Source: Paenibacillus faecis
GTDB lineage: Bacteria; Bacillota; Bacilli; Paenibacillales; Paenibacillaceae
Assembly (NCBI RefSeq): GCF_008084145.1
Contig: NZ_VSDO01000002.1
Span: 744,001-808,000 of the forward strand
Direction: 5' to 3'
DNA length: 64,000 nucleotides
Within the stretch, counting starts at the first letter, position 1. Every line of letters begins with the position of its first letter. Position numbers and translations under genes: made by a program. This document shows positions 36,546 through 45,410 of the stretch, piece after piece. Below the pieces are notes generated by a model. The model did not search any database and was not told the origin of the DNA. It was given only the letters and a program-made list of their open reading frames with translations.

Positions 36546-38006
36546 GTGCGCTTCTGGAGAACGCTCGTCGGTAAACTATGGATTACGATCATTTGTTTGG
36601 TTGCGTTTATTCTGCTTTCCATGGGCCTGTTTCTGCTTCCGTATATCGACACCAATTTCACGAACCCCGGAGCGGTCAAACAGCTGTTCGTCATCGTAGG
36701 GATGATCGGATTCTCTCTGACTACGTTCTTTGCCTTGTTTCTGTTTACGAAAATAACCCAGCCGATGCAGCGGCTGATCCAGGCGGCCGATTCGGTCCGG
36801 AAAGGAAAGTACGATACCCGGTTGTCGCTGCGCACGAGCGATGAAATCGGCGTGCTCTCCAACACGTTCAATCATATGGCCGAGGAACTGGAAAGGACGA
36901 TCCGCAGCTTGAACCACGAGAAGGAGCATCTCTCCAGCGTGCTTCGCAGCATGAATGACGCGGTGATCACACTGGACGGAAACGGCTATGTCATCCTGAC
37001 CAATCCCCCCGGGGACCGCATGCTGCAGATGTGGGGGGATTTGCCGGAGGAGGAAGGCGATCCGGCAAAGGGAAGCCCTTCGTCCCCGTCCGATTCGGGG
37101 AACGCTGCCAAAGTACCCAGACCGTTAATGGAGATGTTCCACCGGATATTGGCGCAGGAAGGCGACCAGAGTATGAACATCCACGTCAAGAAGGGCGTGT
37201 GGTCCGTGCATATGGCGCCGCTGACCTCCGACGGAGAGATCCGCGGGGCCGTGGCGGTGCTCCGGGACGTCACCGAGGAGGTCCGGCTGGAGAAAATGCG
37301 GCGGGATTTCGTAGCCAACGTGTCCCACGAAATCCGCACGCCGTTGTCGATGATGCAGGGATACAGCGAGGCGCTGCTGGACGGGATGGCGACATCCCCC
37401 GAGGAGAGCGCCGAACTGGTGCAGGTCATCCATGACGAGTCGCTGCGGATGGGGAGGTTGGTCCGCGACCTGCTGGACCTGGCGCGCATGGAAGCCGGCC
37501 ATACCGACATGCCGATGCGCGATGTGGATTTCCGGGAACTGGCCGAAAGGGTATACCGCAAATTTCTGGTACGGGCGAAGGACCATGAAATCGCCTTGCG
37601 GCTCGAACTGGGGGAGAGCCGCCTGCTCTTGGCGCATGCGAATGAAGATCGATTAGAGCAAGTGTTGACGAACCTGCTGGATAACGCGTTTCGGCATACG
37701 CCGGATGGCGGCGAAATCGTGATCGGCGCACATAGGGAGACGCGGCGGGAAGGACCCGCGCTTCATGTCAGCGTAAGGGACAGCGGTGTAGGCATCCCGG
37801 CGGACGATTTGCCCTTCGTCTTCGAGCGGTTTTATAAAGCCGATAAAGCTCGGGTGCGCGGCGAAAGCGGCGGAACGGGGCTCGGTCTGTCCATCGTGAA
37901 AAATATTGTGGACGCTCACGGCGGGACCATACATGCCGAAAGCGAGCTCGGCAAAGGTACGGTATTTCATCTGCTTCTTCCTGTCGAGAAACCGCAGGAA
38001 AGATAA
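36546..38006 (+). CDS. resE: Sensor histidine kinase ResE
   Basis: A 486-residue sensor kinase, partner of ResD. Two membrane helices (about 10-30 and 46-67) are joined by only about 15 residues outside. HAMP (about 68-120), PAS-like region (about 125-235), HisKA with FVANVSHEIRTPL (His about 262) and the ATPase domain (N box NLLDNAFRHTP, G1 DSGVGIPADD, G2 GGTGLGLSI) follow. B. subtilis ResE is about 100 residues longer owing to a large extracytoplasmic domain. Starts at GTG directly after the resD stop. Confidence 0.9.
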   Translation: MRFWRTLVGKLWITIICLVAFILLSMGLFLLPYIDTNFTNPGAVKQLFVIVGMIGFSLTTFFALFLFTKITQPMQRLIQAADSVRKGKYDTRLSLRTSDEIGVLSNTFNHMAEELERTIRSLNHEKEHLSSVLRSMNDAVITLDGNGYVILTNPPGDRMLQMWGDLPEEEGDPAKGSPSSPSDSGNAAKVPRPLMEMFHRILAQEGDQSMNIHVKKGVWSVHMAPLTSDGEIRGAVAVLRDVTEEVRLEKMRRDFVANVSHEIRTPLSMMQGYSEALLDGMATSPEESAELVQVIHDESLRMGRLVRDLLDLARMEAGHTDMPMRDVDFRELAERVYRKFLVRAKDHEIALRLELGESRLLLAHANEDRLEQVLTNLLDNAFRHTPDGGEIVIGAHRETRREGPALHVSVRDSGVGIPADDLPFVFERFYKADKARVRGESGGTGLGLSIVKNIVDAHGGTIHAESELGKGTVFHLLLPVEKPQER

Positions 38007-38012
38007 AAATGT

Positions 38013-38046
38013 AAAAACACCCTTTAAGAAAAGGGTGTTTTTTTGT
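38013..38046. terminator. Bidirectional terminator between resE and serA
   Basis: AAAACACCCTTT pairs with AAAGGGTGTTTT around a short loop, with T runs readable on both strands. Confidence 0.85.
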
Positions 38047-38097
38047 TGAACCCGGAAGATTAATCTTGTTCAACGTGAAACATATCGGATTGAATTT

Positions 38098-39687
38098 TTA
38101 CGCGAAAGCGATTTGCTGCGCCTTATTGATCTCCGGCAATTTCGTCAATTCGCCGAGGACTTCCTTAGGCGTTTCCTTATCGACGGTGAGGACCATGATC
38201 GCTTCGCCGCCGACGATTTTGCGTCCGACCTGCATCGCGGCGATATTGACGTCGTTCTTGCCGAGCAGCGTGCCGACGCTGCCGATGATGCCGGGTTTGT
38301 CGTTATGCGAGATGAAGATCAGATGGCCTTCGGGAGCGATGTCCACCGGGAACTTGTCGATCTGTACGATCCGGGCGCCGTAACCGTTCAGCAACGTCCC
38401 GGCTACACGGCGTTCCGCCCCGTCCTGGGTTTTCAGGGAGACGCTGATCAGGTTCGTGAACCCTTTGGTGGCCGAAGCCTGGGATACGACGACGTTCACG
38501 TCGCGGACCTTGGCCAAATGCAGCGAGTTAACGGTGTTGACGTCGCTGCCGAAATGGCGGGACAGCACCCCTTTAATAATATAGCGGGTCAGCGGCTGAG
38601 TATCGACCTCGGCCAGGTCGCCGGCGTAATCCACATGAATTTCCTGAACCGCCTCATTGTTCAGTTGAGCGGCAAATGCGCCGAGTTTCTCGCCGAGTTC
38701 GAAGTACGGCTGCAGTTTATTCATGACGCTAGGAGCGACCGGCGGCATATTGACGGCGTTTTTGAACGGTTCGTTGCGCAGGATATGCAGCACCTGCTCC
38801 GAAACGTCGATGGCCACATTTTCCTGGGCTTCGACCGTGGAAGCGCCCAAATGCGGGGTCACGATAATTTTCGGGTTATGCAGGAACGGGTGATCCGCTT
38901 CGGGCGGTTCTTTCTCGAATACGTCAAAAGCGGCACCGGCCACGATTCCTTGATCGATCGCCTCGACAAGCGCCATCTCGTCAACCACGCCGCCGCGCGC
39001 ACAGTTGATGATCCGCATGCCTTTCTTCATCACTTCAAATTGCGGACGCGAAATCATATGTTTCGTCTCCGGAGTGAGCGGGGTATGCACCGTAATGAAG
39101 TCGGCGTTCCGCACGATATCATCCACCGTCGCGAGCTTGATGCCGAGTTTCTCGGCGCGCTCCTCGGTCAAGAACGGATCATAGCCGAGAATATCCATAC
39201 CGAACGCTTTGGCGCGTTTGGCGACCTCGCTGCCGATCCGGCCCATACCGAGCACGCCCAATGTTTTGTTGCGCAGCTCAACCCCGAGGAATTTACGGTC
39301 CCAAGTGCCTTGAATCGTCTTGGCGTAGGCTTGCGGGATATGGCGGGCGAGGGCCATCATCATCGCGAAAGCATGCTCGCAGGTCGTAATGGTGTTGCCG
39401 TCCGGCGCGTTGATAACGACAATCCCGCGCTTCGTGGCGGCCTCCAAGTTAATGTTGTCGACGCCCACACCGGCTCGTCCGATGACCTTCAGGTTCTTGC
39501 CGGCTTCCATAATCTTCTCGGTCACTTTCGTCTGGCTGCGAACGAGCAGAGCGTCGTACTCGGGAATGATTTGAACCAGCTCATCTTCGTTGAGTCCCGT
39601 CTTTTTGTCTACGACGACGTCGCTGGCGTCCATCAGCTGTTGGATTCCCATGTCACTGATCGGATCCGATACTAACACTTTAAACAT
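38098..39687 (-). CDS. serA: D-3-phosphoglycerate dehydrogenase
   Basis: A 529-residue dehydrogenase that oxidises 3-phosphoglycerate, the first step of serine synthesis. The NAD-binding Rossmann core has [18 protein letters not shown] (about residue 150) and catalytic residues in CARGGVVDE (Arg about 235) and HLGAS (His about 283). An allosteric substrate-binding domain and a C-terminal ACT domain (about 455-529) follow, as in long SerA. ATG 39687 follows AGGAGGAA. Transcription is controlled by a serine T-box leader. Confidence 0.95.
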   Translation of the reverse strand: MFKVLVSDPISDMGIQQLMDASDVVVDKKTGLNEDELVQIIPEYDALLVRSQTKVTEKIMEAGKNLKVIGRAGVGVDNINLEAATKRGIVVINAPDGNTITTCEHAFAMMMALARHIPQAYAKTIQGTWDRKFLGVELRNKTLGVLGMGRIGSEVAKRAKAFGMDILGYDPFLTEERAEKLGIKLATVDDIVRNADFITVHTPLTPETKHMISRPQFEVMKKGMRIINCARGGVVDEMALVEAIDQGIVAGAAFDVFEKEPPEADHPFLHNPKIIVTPHLGASTVEAQENVAIDVSEQVLHILRNEPFKNAVNMPPVAPSVMNKLQPYFELGEKLGAFAAQLNNEAVQEIHVDYAGDLAEVDTQPLTRYIIKGVLSRHFGSDVNTVNSLHLAKVRDVNVVVSQASATKGFTNLISVSLKTQDGAERRVAGTLLNGYGARIVQIDKFPVDIAPEGHLIFISHNDKPGIIGSVGTLLGKNDVNIAAMQVGRKIVGGEAIMVLTVDKETPKEVLGELTKLPEINKAQQIAFA

Positions 39688-39867
39688 GATTTCTTCCTCC
39701 TAAGTATTTGTTTATATAGGATTGCTGTTCGAAGAGAGATCATGCCTGACGGATCCCCTTCGAAAGCACTCGCAAACATGAACACTTTTCTCCACTACCG
39801 TTATAGTGCGTCAAAGAGCGGAGGTCGGCCAAATCCGCCATTTCAAGCCTACCCGAAAACAGATGAT

Positions 39868-39916
39868 AAAAAAACTCCCGAACCGCATACTACTGCCGTA
39901 GTAAGGGACGAGAGTT
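39868..39916 (-). terminator. T-box terminator of serA
   Basis: On the minus strand AACTCTCG and CGGGAGTT form the stem and a run of seven T follows. It competes with the antiterminator that includes the T-box sequence next to it. Confidence 0.8.
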
Positions 39917-40149
39917 GTTCGTGGTACCACCCTAATTCGCCGCGCCTTTACAGGTCACAGCCTCAGTGTCGAAATGACGGAATGATAACGGAGTTCATCC
40001 GACTGCGCCTACTGACTTGTCGCAAGAGGTTCAACGCAGTGACTCAGGATCGCTAAAGTTGTCTTTCCGCTACCGGTTTGCAGCACCACCGGCTCTCTGA
40101 GAGCTTTCGGACGACTTCTTTTCCTTCAACGTGTTTTGCAGATCTAATT
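39868..40149 (-). ncRNA. Serine T-box riboswitch of serA
   Basis: The minus strand carries the T-box core AGGGTGGTACCACG near 39922-39935. Stem I has the AG-rich GAGAGCCGGTGGTGCTGC apical part (helix CCGGT/ACCGG). The specifier region reads CTTTAGCGATCCTGAG, in which AGC (40054-40052) aligns with the specifier codon position of known T-boxes. It should read uncharged tRNA-Ser(GCU). The rest of 39688-39867 between terminator and serA holds no gene. Confidence 0.9.
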
Positions 40150-40155
40150 TTTCAT

Positions 40156-40185
40156 AATGTATCATGCTGCGTAAGAACGTGTCAA
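40156..40185 (-). promoter_or_regulatory. Sigma-A promoter of serA
   Basis: On the minus strand a consensus TTGACA (40185-40180) and TACATT (40161-40156) are 18 bp apart, just before the T-box leader. Confidence 0.7.
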
Positions 40186-40291
40186 TACTCTTTCGGAACC
40201 CGAGCAGTCGAAGGCTTGACGGCCTTGAATCGAGGTGGCATTTTAGTTATCATTTTAGGTATGTCGAAAACTCCCGACTGAAGGCGTATGC

Positions 40292-41212
40292 TCAGTTCTC
40301 CATAAAGAAAGGGAGCTCGGGCAGAAGCTCGGATTTATAATACGTCGCTCTCCACTTTTTGAATTCTTTGCTTTGAACGGCTTCCGTTTCTGTGAGGATT
40401 TTCACAATGGAAGACACAGAATTTAGTTTCAGGGCGGAAGCCTTGCCGCTAGCGATCATTTGGTCGATTTTAGCCGTCATATCCTGCGGATGATAAGTTA
40501 CATACAATCTGCTGTTCTGCATGATGTCCGATACCGCCTTGTTTTTCTGAGCGAGCGGGTATGTTTTCCATTGCTTGATTGTCGTGTCGGCCTGGAACGA
40601 GTATTGATCCGGAATTTGCCGATCCGTTTTGGCGCTCCATTTCAAAATCGAAGCGTAGAACTTGGTTTGAGCTTTCAATCCGTAATCCATGGCGTTTTGC
40701 GTGAATTCGTCGCCGGACAATGCCTTGGCAAGCTCGGGACCGGCTTGGCCGCTCATGAAGGATACGTTTCGGGATATGCCTTCGTCAAACAGTTTCAGGC
40801 TCTTTAAAATGTCGTTCTGGGCCTGCTTCAGCAGAGGCGAAGATCCTGAAATCGGATTGGCCGAGATCAGGCCGTATTGGTTTTGCGCGGAATTCTGCGT
40901 CTCCTTTAAAATCTTGGCCGCCGCAAGTTTGGAATCCGCTCTTTGCAGGCGATCTTCCATGCTTATGTATTCTTCTTTAAATTGCTGATAGGGTTGATAA
41001 ACGACATAATAGAAAGTGACCAGATCCTGCTGTCCGTAGGAAGCCTCGGTTTCCGATTCGAGGGCGGAGGCTTTATAATTTAAATACTTGGCCTCCGTCC
41101 GGGTAATCCCCATGCTCAGCCCGAGCATGAAAGTGCCGAACGCCGCAATTAGCGTAAACAGGAATCCGAAGGTAAACCAGACCTCAAAACGCGATGATTT
41201 CTTACTGTTCAT
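40292..41212 (-). CDS. Unidentified single-pass membrane protein
   Basis: A 306-residue protein I cannot place. One membrane helix lies near the N terminus (about residues 11-33, VWFTFGFLFTLIAAFGTFML). A largely helical extracytoplasmic domain follows, rich in Lys, Gln and Ser, with no cysteine motifs. The N-in, helical outside layout resembles sensor-like or structural proteins but gives no function. ATG 41212 follows AAGGAGCG. It stands between the serA leader and a divergent CPBP protease gene, and codon use is similar to neighbours. Confidence 0.65.
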   Translation of the reverse strand: MNSKKSSRFEVWFTFGFLFTLIAAFGTFMLGLSMGITRTEAKYLNYKASALESETEASYGQQDLVTFYYVVYQPYQQFKEEYISMEDRLQRADSKLAAAKILKETQNSAQNQYGLISANPISGSSPLLKQAQNDILKSLKLFDEGISRNVSFMSGQAGPELAKALSGDEFTQNAMDYGLKAQTKFYASILKWSAKTDRQIPDQYSFQADTTIKQWKTYPLAQKNKAVSDIMQNSRLYVTYHPQDMTAKIDQMIASGKASALKLNSVSSIVKILTETEAVQSKEFKKWRATYYKSELLPELPFFMEN

Positions 41213-41313
41213 AGAACGAACGCTCCTTATCCATATTTTAGTCCGTGAGTCTGTAAGACTAGGCCGGATGCATCTTCATACCATATTCTAAAGGACAGGG
41301 TCTGACATAAACT

Positions 41314-41907
41314 ATGAAAAAATTCAAATTCGGCAACATAAAAATTCAAAAAGTGGATCCGGCTCAGATCGACGATCGACTGCTGCTGATCAACCTGTAC
41401 TTTACTCAGGGACTTGCTTTATTTATCGGCTTAATCATCCTTTTTTTTCAGAAAAGAAACCCGCTTTCCATCTTAAATTTTCCAAATGATCCAAATTTCC
41501 TATATTGGGGCGCAGGCCTGGCGGCCGCCATGTTTCTAATCGATCTGGCGCTCTCCAAATTGATCATGGAGGAAGCGATGGATGACGGCGGGATTAACAA
41601 CAAGCTGTTCAGGACCCGGCCGGTTTGGCACATCGTGCTGATCGCCCTGGTCGTAGCGGTGTGCGAGGAGCTGTTGTTTCGCGGCGCCATTCAGCACGGA
41701 ATCGGGCCGTATTGGACCAGCGTGCTTTTCGCGGCCATCCATATCCGTTACTTGAGGCATTGGCTGCCGACGGGCTGGGTTTTTGCCAGCAGCTACGGTC
41801 TCGGCTATATCTATGTACAAACAGGGACCCTCTGGGCCCCGATCGTTTGCCATTTTCTCATCGACCTCATCTCTGGGTTAGTGATTAAATATCGGAGGGA
41901 ACCATGA
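41314..41907 (+). CDS. CPBP family intramembrane metalloprotease
   Basis: A 197-residue membrane protein of the CPBP (CAAX protease and bacteriocin-processing) family. Conserved motif 1 is CEELLFRGAIQHG (EExxxR, about residue 125), motif 2 has His in FAAIHI (about 147) and motif 3 His in PIVCHFLIDL (about 183). These residues form the metal site of the Rce1-like fold. The substrate is unknown. The first 100 residues are more AT-rich than neighbours. The ATG lacks a close ribosome binding site. It overlaps the next gene by four bases. Confidence 0.85.
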   Translation: MKKFKFGNIKIQKVDPAQIDDRLLLINLYFTQGLALFIGLIILFFQKRNPLSILNFPNDPNFLYWGAGLAAAMFLIDLALSKLIMEEAMDDGGINNKLFRTRPVWHIVLIALVVAVCEELLFRGAIQHGIGPYWTSVLFAAIHIRYLRHWLPTGWVFASSYGLGYIYVQTGTLWAPIVCHFLIDLISGLVIKYRREP

Positions 41908-42269
41908 ACGAACGTTTAAGTAGATCGGAACGTCATAAACGGAGTCGCAAAGGAAAAAGCGCGATAGCGGAAGGCGGTGCGCTGCCATCTCGGGCCATGC
42001 CGGCGGAGCTAACCGGAGGGGTTGCTCCCGGGAGAATTACCCGCACGGGCGGGGAGGAGTCCGCCGAGGTGGAGGTGAGCAAGCTTCCGACCCGTAGGGA
42101 GCTCTACCCCTCGCAGCGCGTCAAGTGGACAAAATGGTTTTTTAATACGCTTCTTTATGTTTTCGTCGCTATCCTGCTCGTCCTGCTATGGTGGGGCCTG
42201 AGCGATTCCCCATGGGGGGAGAAGTACGGTCTCTCCGGCGGGGTTGCATTTCCGCTGGGTTTTAGTTAA
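41904..42269 (+). CDS. Small basic membrane protein of unknown function
   Basis: A 121-residue protein starting at an ATG overlapping the CPBP stop. The first 70 residues are charged and likely disordered (RSERHKRSRKGKSA, many Gly and Glu). One membrane helix follows (about residues 81-102, FFNTLLYVFVAILLVLLWWGL), with a short tail. No known domain. Coupling to the CPBP gene suggests a shared process, possibly as partner or substrate, but this is inference only. Confidence 0.6.
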   Translation: MNERLSRSERHKRSRKGKSAIAEGGALPSRAMPAELTGGVAPGRITRTGGEESAEVEVSKLPTRRELYPSQRVKWTKWFFNTLLYVFVAILLVLLWWGLSDSPWGEKYGLSGGVAFPLGFS

Positions 42270-42288
42270 AATGATAAAAATTTCAAAT

Positions 42289-42480
42289 CCGTACTATGCC
42301 GATGAAGAGCATCCAACTCGGAGGCGTATTCGCCAGGAGAGCGTGTTATCTCCAAGTTTACCGGACCGCCCGTTATCGCGGAACCAAGCGATTGCAGTGT
42401 TTGGCTTGCTGCAATAAGTTGGGTGGCACCGCGAGCAGAGCGCTCCTCGTCCCAAGGATGAGGGCGCTCTTTGTCTTTTT
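42289..42480 (+). ncRNA. T-box riboswitch of serS, with short Stem I
   Basis: The T-box core AAGTTGGGTGGCACCGCG is at 42416-42433 and the terminator (AGAGCGC to GCGCTCT, then TTTGTCTTTTT) at 42437-42480. A Stem III-like hairpin ATTGCAG/CTGCAAT precedes the core. Stem I appears to be only about 76 nt, closed by CCGTA/TACCGG (42289-42364), with the usual GATGAAGA motif on its 5' side. A TCC at 42351-42353 could be the specifier. The usual apical loop motifs are not evident. Confidence 0.8.
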
Positions 42481-42507
42481 ATCTCAAGGAAAAGAGGCGG
42501 TGTGGGT

Positions 42508-43797
42508 ATGTTGGATGTAAGATGGATTCGCGAACACCGGGAAGCGGTCCAATTGGCGGCGGACGCCAAAAAAATCGGCGTCTCGGTCGCGGAGCTGCTG
42601 CTATGGGACGACCGGCGGCGAGAGCTGCTGAAGCAAGCGGAGGATTTGAGGCGGCGGAAAAACGAGAGCACGAAAATGATAGCGGAATCCTCTCGGTCGG
42701 GGGAGCGGCTGAATGAGAGCGTCGATCATTCGAAAATGCAGGTCAGGCGCTGGAATGAGGCGTTGAAGGAGACCGAAAAGGCGCTGGATAAGGCCCAGCG
42801 GGAATTCGACCGGCTGATGGGCCTCATCCCTAACGTGCCATCGCCCGACACGCCGCCGGGGGACAGCGATGCGGATAATGTGGAGCTCCGGAAACATGGG
42901 GCGCCGCCAAGTTTTGACTTTCAAACTCGCGACCATGTGGAGCTGGGTCTTATGCACGGCATGCTGGATATTCCACGCGGGGTCAAGGTTGGCGGCAGCC
43001 GGAGTTATTTTCTGCGAGGGCCTGGAGTGATGCTTCATCGGGCGGTTCAGCAGCTAGCTCTGGATCTGGTGATGGAGGCTGGGTTCCAGCCGGTGGAGGT
43101 CCCCATGCTTGTGAGAGGGGAGCAAATGTGGAACACGGGATTTTTTCCGCTGGGCGCAGACCAGGCCTATCAAATCCATGGGGAAGATTTATGGCTCGCA
43201 GGCACTTCGGAGGTTCCGCTTATTTCGTTTTTTCAAAATGAGATCGTGGATGTGAGCGAGCCGATCAAGCTGGCTGCGGTCTCGACTTGCTTCCGTAACG
43301 AAGTAGGGTCGGCGGGGCGGGATGTCCGCGGGTTGTATCGGGTTCACCAATTCTCAAAGGTGGAAATGGTCGTAGTGTGCCGACCGGATCCCGCCGTGTC
43401 GGAATCGCTTCACCAGGAAATTACCCGGCACGCGGAACGCTTGCTGGAGTTGCTGGAGCTTCCGTATCGGGTTATGGCGGTCTGTGCCGGGGACATGTCG
43501 CAGAAAACGTACAAGCAGTATGATATTGAAACCTGGATGCCCAGCCGTGGGGCATACGGCGAGACGCATTCGTCTTCGAATTTGCACGGCTTTCAAGCGC
43601 GCAGATCGAACATTCGCTGCCGGAACGAGGCGGGGAAGCTTGAATATTGCCACACCCTCAACAATACGGCCGTCGCGTCGCCGCGAATCCTGATTCCTTT
43701 ACTCGAGAACCACCAGCGGGAGGACGGTTCGATCCACATCCCGCAGGCATTGCGCAAGTATATGGCCGGGATGGACATATTAAAGCCGAATTTATAA
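42508..43797 (+). CDS. serS: Seryl-tRNA synthetase
   Basis: A 429-residue class II synthetase that charges tRNA-Ser. The N-terminal coiled-coil arm (about residues 30-100) binds the long variable arm of tRNA-Ser. Class II motifs are present: motif 2 TCFRNEVGSAGRDVRGLYRVHQF (about 260-280) and motif 3 with NNTAVASPRILIPLLE (about 385-400). The ATG at 42508 suits the GAGG site upstream better than the GTG at 42502. Controlled by the T-box leader. Confidence 0.93.
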   Translation: MLDVRWIREHREAVQLAADAKKIGVSVAELLLWDDRRRELLKQAEDLRRRKNESTKMIAESSRSGERLNESVDHSKMQVRRWNEALKETEKALDKAQREFDRLMGLIPNVPSPDTPPGDSDADNVELRKHGAPPSFDFQTRDHVELGLMHGMLDIPRGVKVGGSRSYFLRGPGVMLHRAVQQLALDLVMEAGFQPVEVPMLVRGEQMWNTGFFPLGADQAYQIHGEDLWLAGTSEVPLISFFQNEIVDVSEPIKLAAVSTCFRNEVGSAGRDVRGLYRVHQFSKVEMVVVCRPDPAVSESLHQEITRHAERLLELLELPYRVMAVCAGDMSQKTYKQYDIETWMPSRGAYGETHSSSNLHGFQARRSNIRCRNEAGKLEYCHTLNNTAVASPRILIPLLENHQREDGSIHIPQALRKYMAGMDILKPNL

Positions 43798-43801
43798 GCT
43801 T

Positions 43802-43847
43802 AAAAAAGGGGCCGACTGAAGGCATGCTTCAGTTCGGCCCCTTTTTT
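43802..43847. terminator. Bidirectional terminator between serS and the deacetylase gene
   Basis: GGGGCCGACTGAAG pairs with CTTCAGTTCGGCCCC around GCAT, with AAAAAA before and TTTTTT after. Confidence 0.85.
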
Positions 43848-43875
43848 GGATATGTTCCTTTCTTTGGCTCAAAGT

Positions 43876-44769
43876 TTACTGACCGGCAACCGGCTTGTCT
43901 CCGATGCTGCGGGGATCCGCAAAACCGTAGCCCTTGGCCTCCAGCTTCGTCAGCAGTTCGTCGAGGGCTTCCACCGTCCACGGCAGTTCGTGCATAAGGA
44001 TGTTGCTGCCGGGATGAAGCTGGTCAAGCACATTCTGGATGACCGCCTCCGGTTTGTTCTTGTTTTTGGAATCCCAGTCCAAGGAACCGTTTGACCAGGT
44101 CATATAGATCATGTCGTTCTCCTCGACAATTTGATGAAGCCGGTCGTTTCCGGAGCCGAACGGCGGCCGGAAAAAGCGCGGGCGCTCTCCGATCGTTTTC
44201 TCCACAATGTCCTGAACGTCCTCCACCTGTTTGCGGGCGCTTGCCGCCGATTCTTTCTTCAGATCGATATGATCCCAGCTGTGGTTCCCGATAATCTGCC
44301 CCCGCTCGTGAATCAGGGTTAGAAGCTCCGGATGCGCCTTGACACGATACCCGTTCACGAAAAAGATCGCCTTCGCCTGATGTTTGTCCAGCGTATCGAT
44401 CAATCCCTCGATCATTTCCTTCTCCTTTGGACCGTCGTCGAAAGTCAGCAATACGACTTTTTTCTCGGTTCCGTCTTCATTCGGCTTCACATTGTAGGCC
44501 TTATCGATATGATAAAGCAATGGCGGGAGTTCCGTATCCTTCGTCGGTTCGGCGTTCGGCTTGTCCGAATCGCCGGCTTGCGCCGGGGTCTCTTCTTGCA
44601 CCGTTTGACTGTCGCTCGTGTCGCCGGCGGATGGAGCGTTTGCCGGAACGGTTTGTGCCTGAGTCGTTTGCTCCGCTTGGGGAGGTTCGTCCTGTTTCTG
44701 GGCACACGAGCTTAACAACAGACACAAGGCTGCGATGAGCAGCGCTTTCTTGCTGATCAAGCGTATCAA
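43876..44769 (-). CDS. Lipoprotein polysaccharide deacetylase
   Basis: A 297-residue NodB-homology (carbohydrate esterase 4) deacetylase. A lipoprotein signal with LLSSC (Cys about residue 22) is followed by an acidic Gln/Thr/Pro-rich linker to about residue 80. The catalytic domain has motif 1 LTFDDGPKE (base Asp and metal Asp), motif 2 NHSWDH (metal His pair) and motif 3 RPPFGSGN. Probable substrate is cell-wall N-acetylglucosamine polymers. The motif set is intact. Transcribed opposite to serS. Confidence 0.88.
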   Translation of the reverse strand: MIRLISKKALLIAALCLLLSSCAQKQDEPPQAEQTTQAQTVPANAPSAGDTSDSQTVQEETPAQAGDSDKPNAEPTKDTELPPLLYHIDKAYNVKPNEDGTEKKVVLLTFDDGPKEKEMIEGLIDTLDKHQAKAIFFVNGYRVKAHPELLTLIHERGQIIGNHSWDHIDLKKESAASARKQVEDVQDIVEKTIGERPRFFRPPFGSGNDRLHQIVEENDMIYMTWSNGSLDWDSKNKNKPEAVIQNVLDQLHPGSNILMHELPWTVEALDELLTKLEAKGYGFADPRSIGDKPVAGQ

Positions 44770-44856
44770 CTCGCTTTCCTGTATTTAAGCCGCATGAGTT
44801 TGTTGTAAAGCGCGAACACTACAACTGATTTTAACATATCTAAGGAGGTTGTTTAG

Positions 44857-45222
44857 GTGAAATCTTCCTCGTTTTTATTTGGCGTTATCCTAGGCGCCGT
44901 GGCGACGGGCTTGGCATCCCGGCGAAAAGGCGGTTGGATGTCCATGCTTAGCGAAGCGGGATCCATGATTAAACTGCCGGCGATCCAGGATGGGAACAAC
45001 GATGACAAAACGTCGCATGCAGCCTCGAATTCAGTTTCGGGAAAAAATGGAGCCGACCCCACGGCCCAGGTGTATCCCAGTTCGGTTTCAAAGGCAGATG
45101 CGGGTCATTCGAAAGAATACAGTCTGAAGCAGATCACCGATTTCATTAAAGGGGACGCCGATGTCCGCCGCGAGGTCGAGGCGATCCTCAAAGAAACCCG
45201 TTCGGCCATTCCCGGCATCTAA
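44857..45222 (+). CDS. Small hypothetical protein with N-terminal membrane/signal segment
   Basis: A 121-residue protein from GTG 44857, 8-9 nt after AAGGAGG. A hydrophobic N terminus (SSFLFGVILGAVATGLAS, residues 3-20) followed by Arg-Arg-Lys suggests a membrane anchor, similar in style to YtxH-type starts. The middle is Ser/Asn-rich, and the end (KQITDFIKGDADVRREVEAILKETR) is an amphipathic helix region. No known function. Confidence 0.6.
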   Translation: MKSSSFLFGVILGAVATGLASRRKGGWMSMLSEAGSMIKLPAIQDGNNDDKTSHAASNSVSGKNGADPTAQVYPSSVSKADAGHSKEYSLKQITDFIKGDADVRREVEAILKETRSAIPGI

Positions 45223-45236
45223 TTTCGGCACGCTTA

Positions 45237-45287
45237 AGAATCATTTTTCGCGTCCTTTGGAGGAATGCGGAAAATGATTCTTTTTTG
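45237..45287 (+). terminator. Terminator after the 44857 gene
   Basis: AAGAATCATTTT pairs with AAAATGATTCTT around a 22-nt loop, and TTTTT follows. Confidence 0.8.
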
Positions 45288-45357
45288 ATTATTTTATTAC
45301 GTGCATTTAGAGAAAATTAATGATAACATACTTACAAAGAACCATTTCCAGCACATA

Positions 45358-45386
45358 TTACAGCAGGTTTCATAATCTGTTATAAC
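45358..45386 (+). promoter_or_regulatory. Sigma-A promoter of the mecA-type gene
   Basis: TTACAG and TATAAC are spaced by 17 bp, 25 bp before the start codon at 45411. Confidence 0.6.
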
Positions 45387-45410
45387 AAGGCATGGAGAGG
45401 AGGATCCTGT

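Noticed and set aside
38113..39675. A 520-codon open frame on the plus strand opposite serA
   Set aside because: It mirrors the serA coding region, encodes no recognisable domain and lacks a ribosome binding site; it is caused by codon bias of serA.
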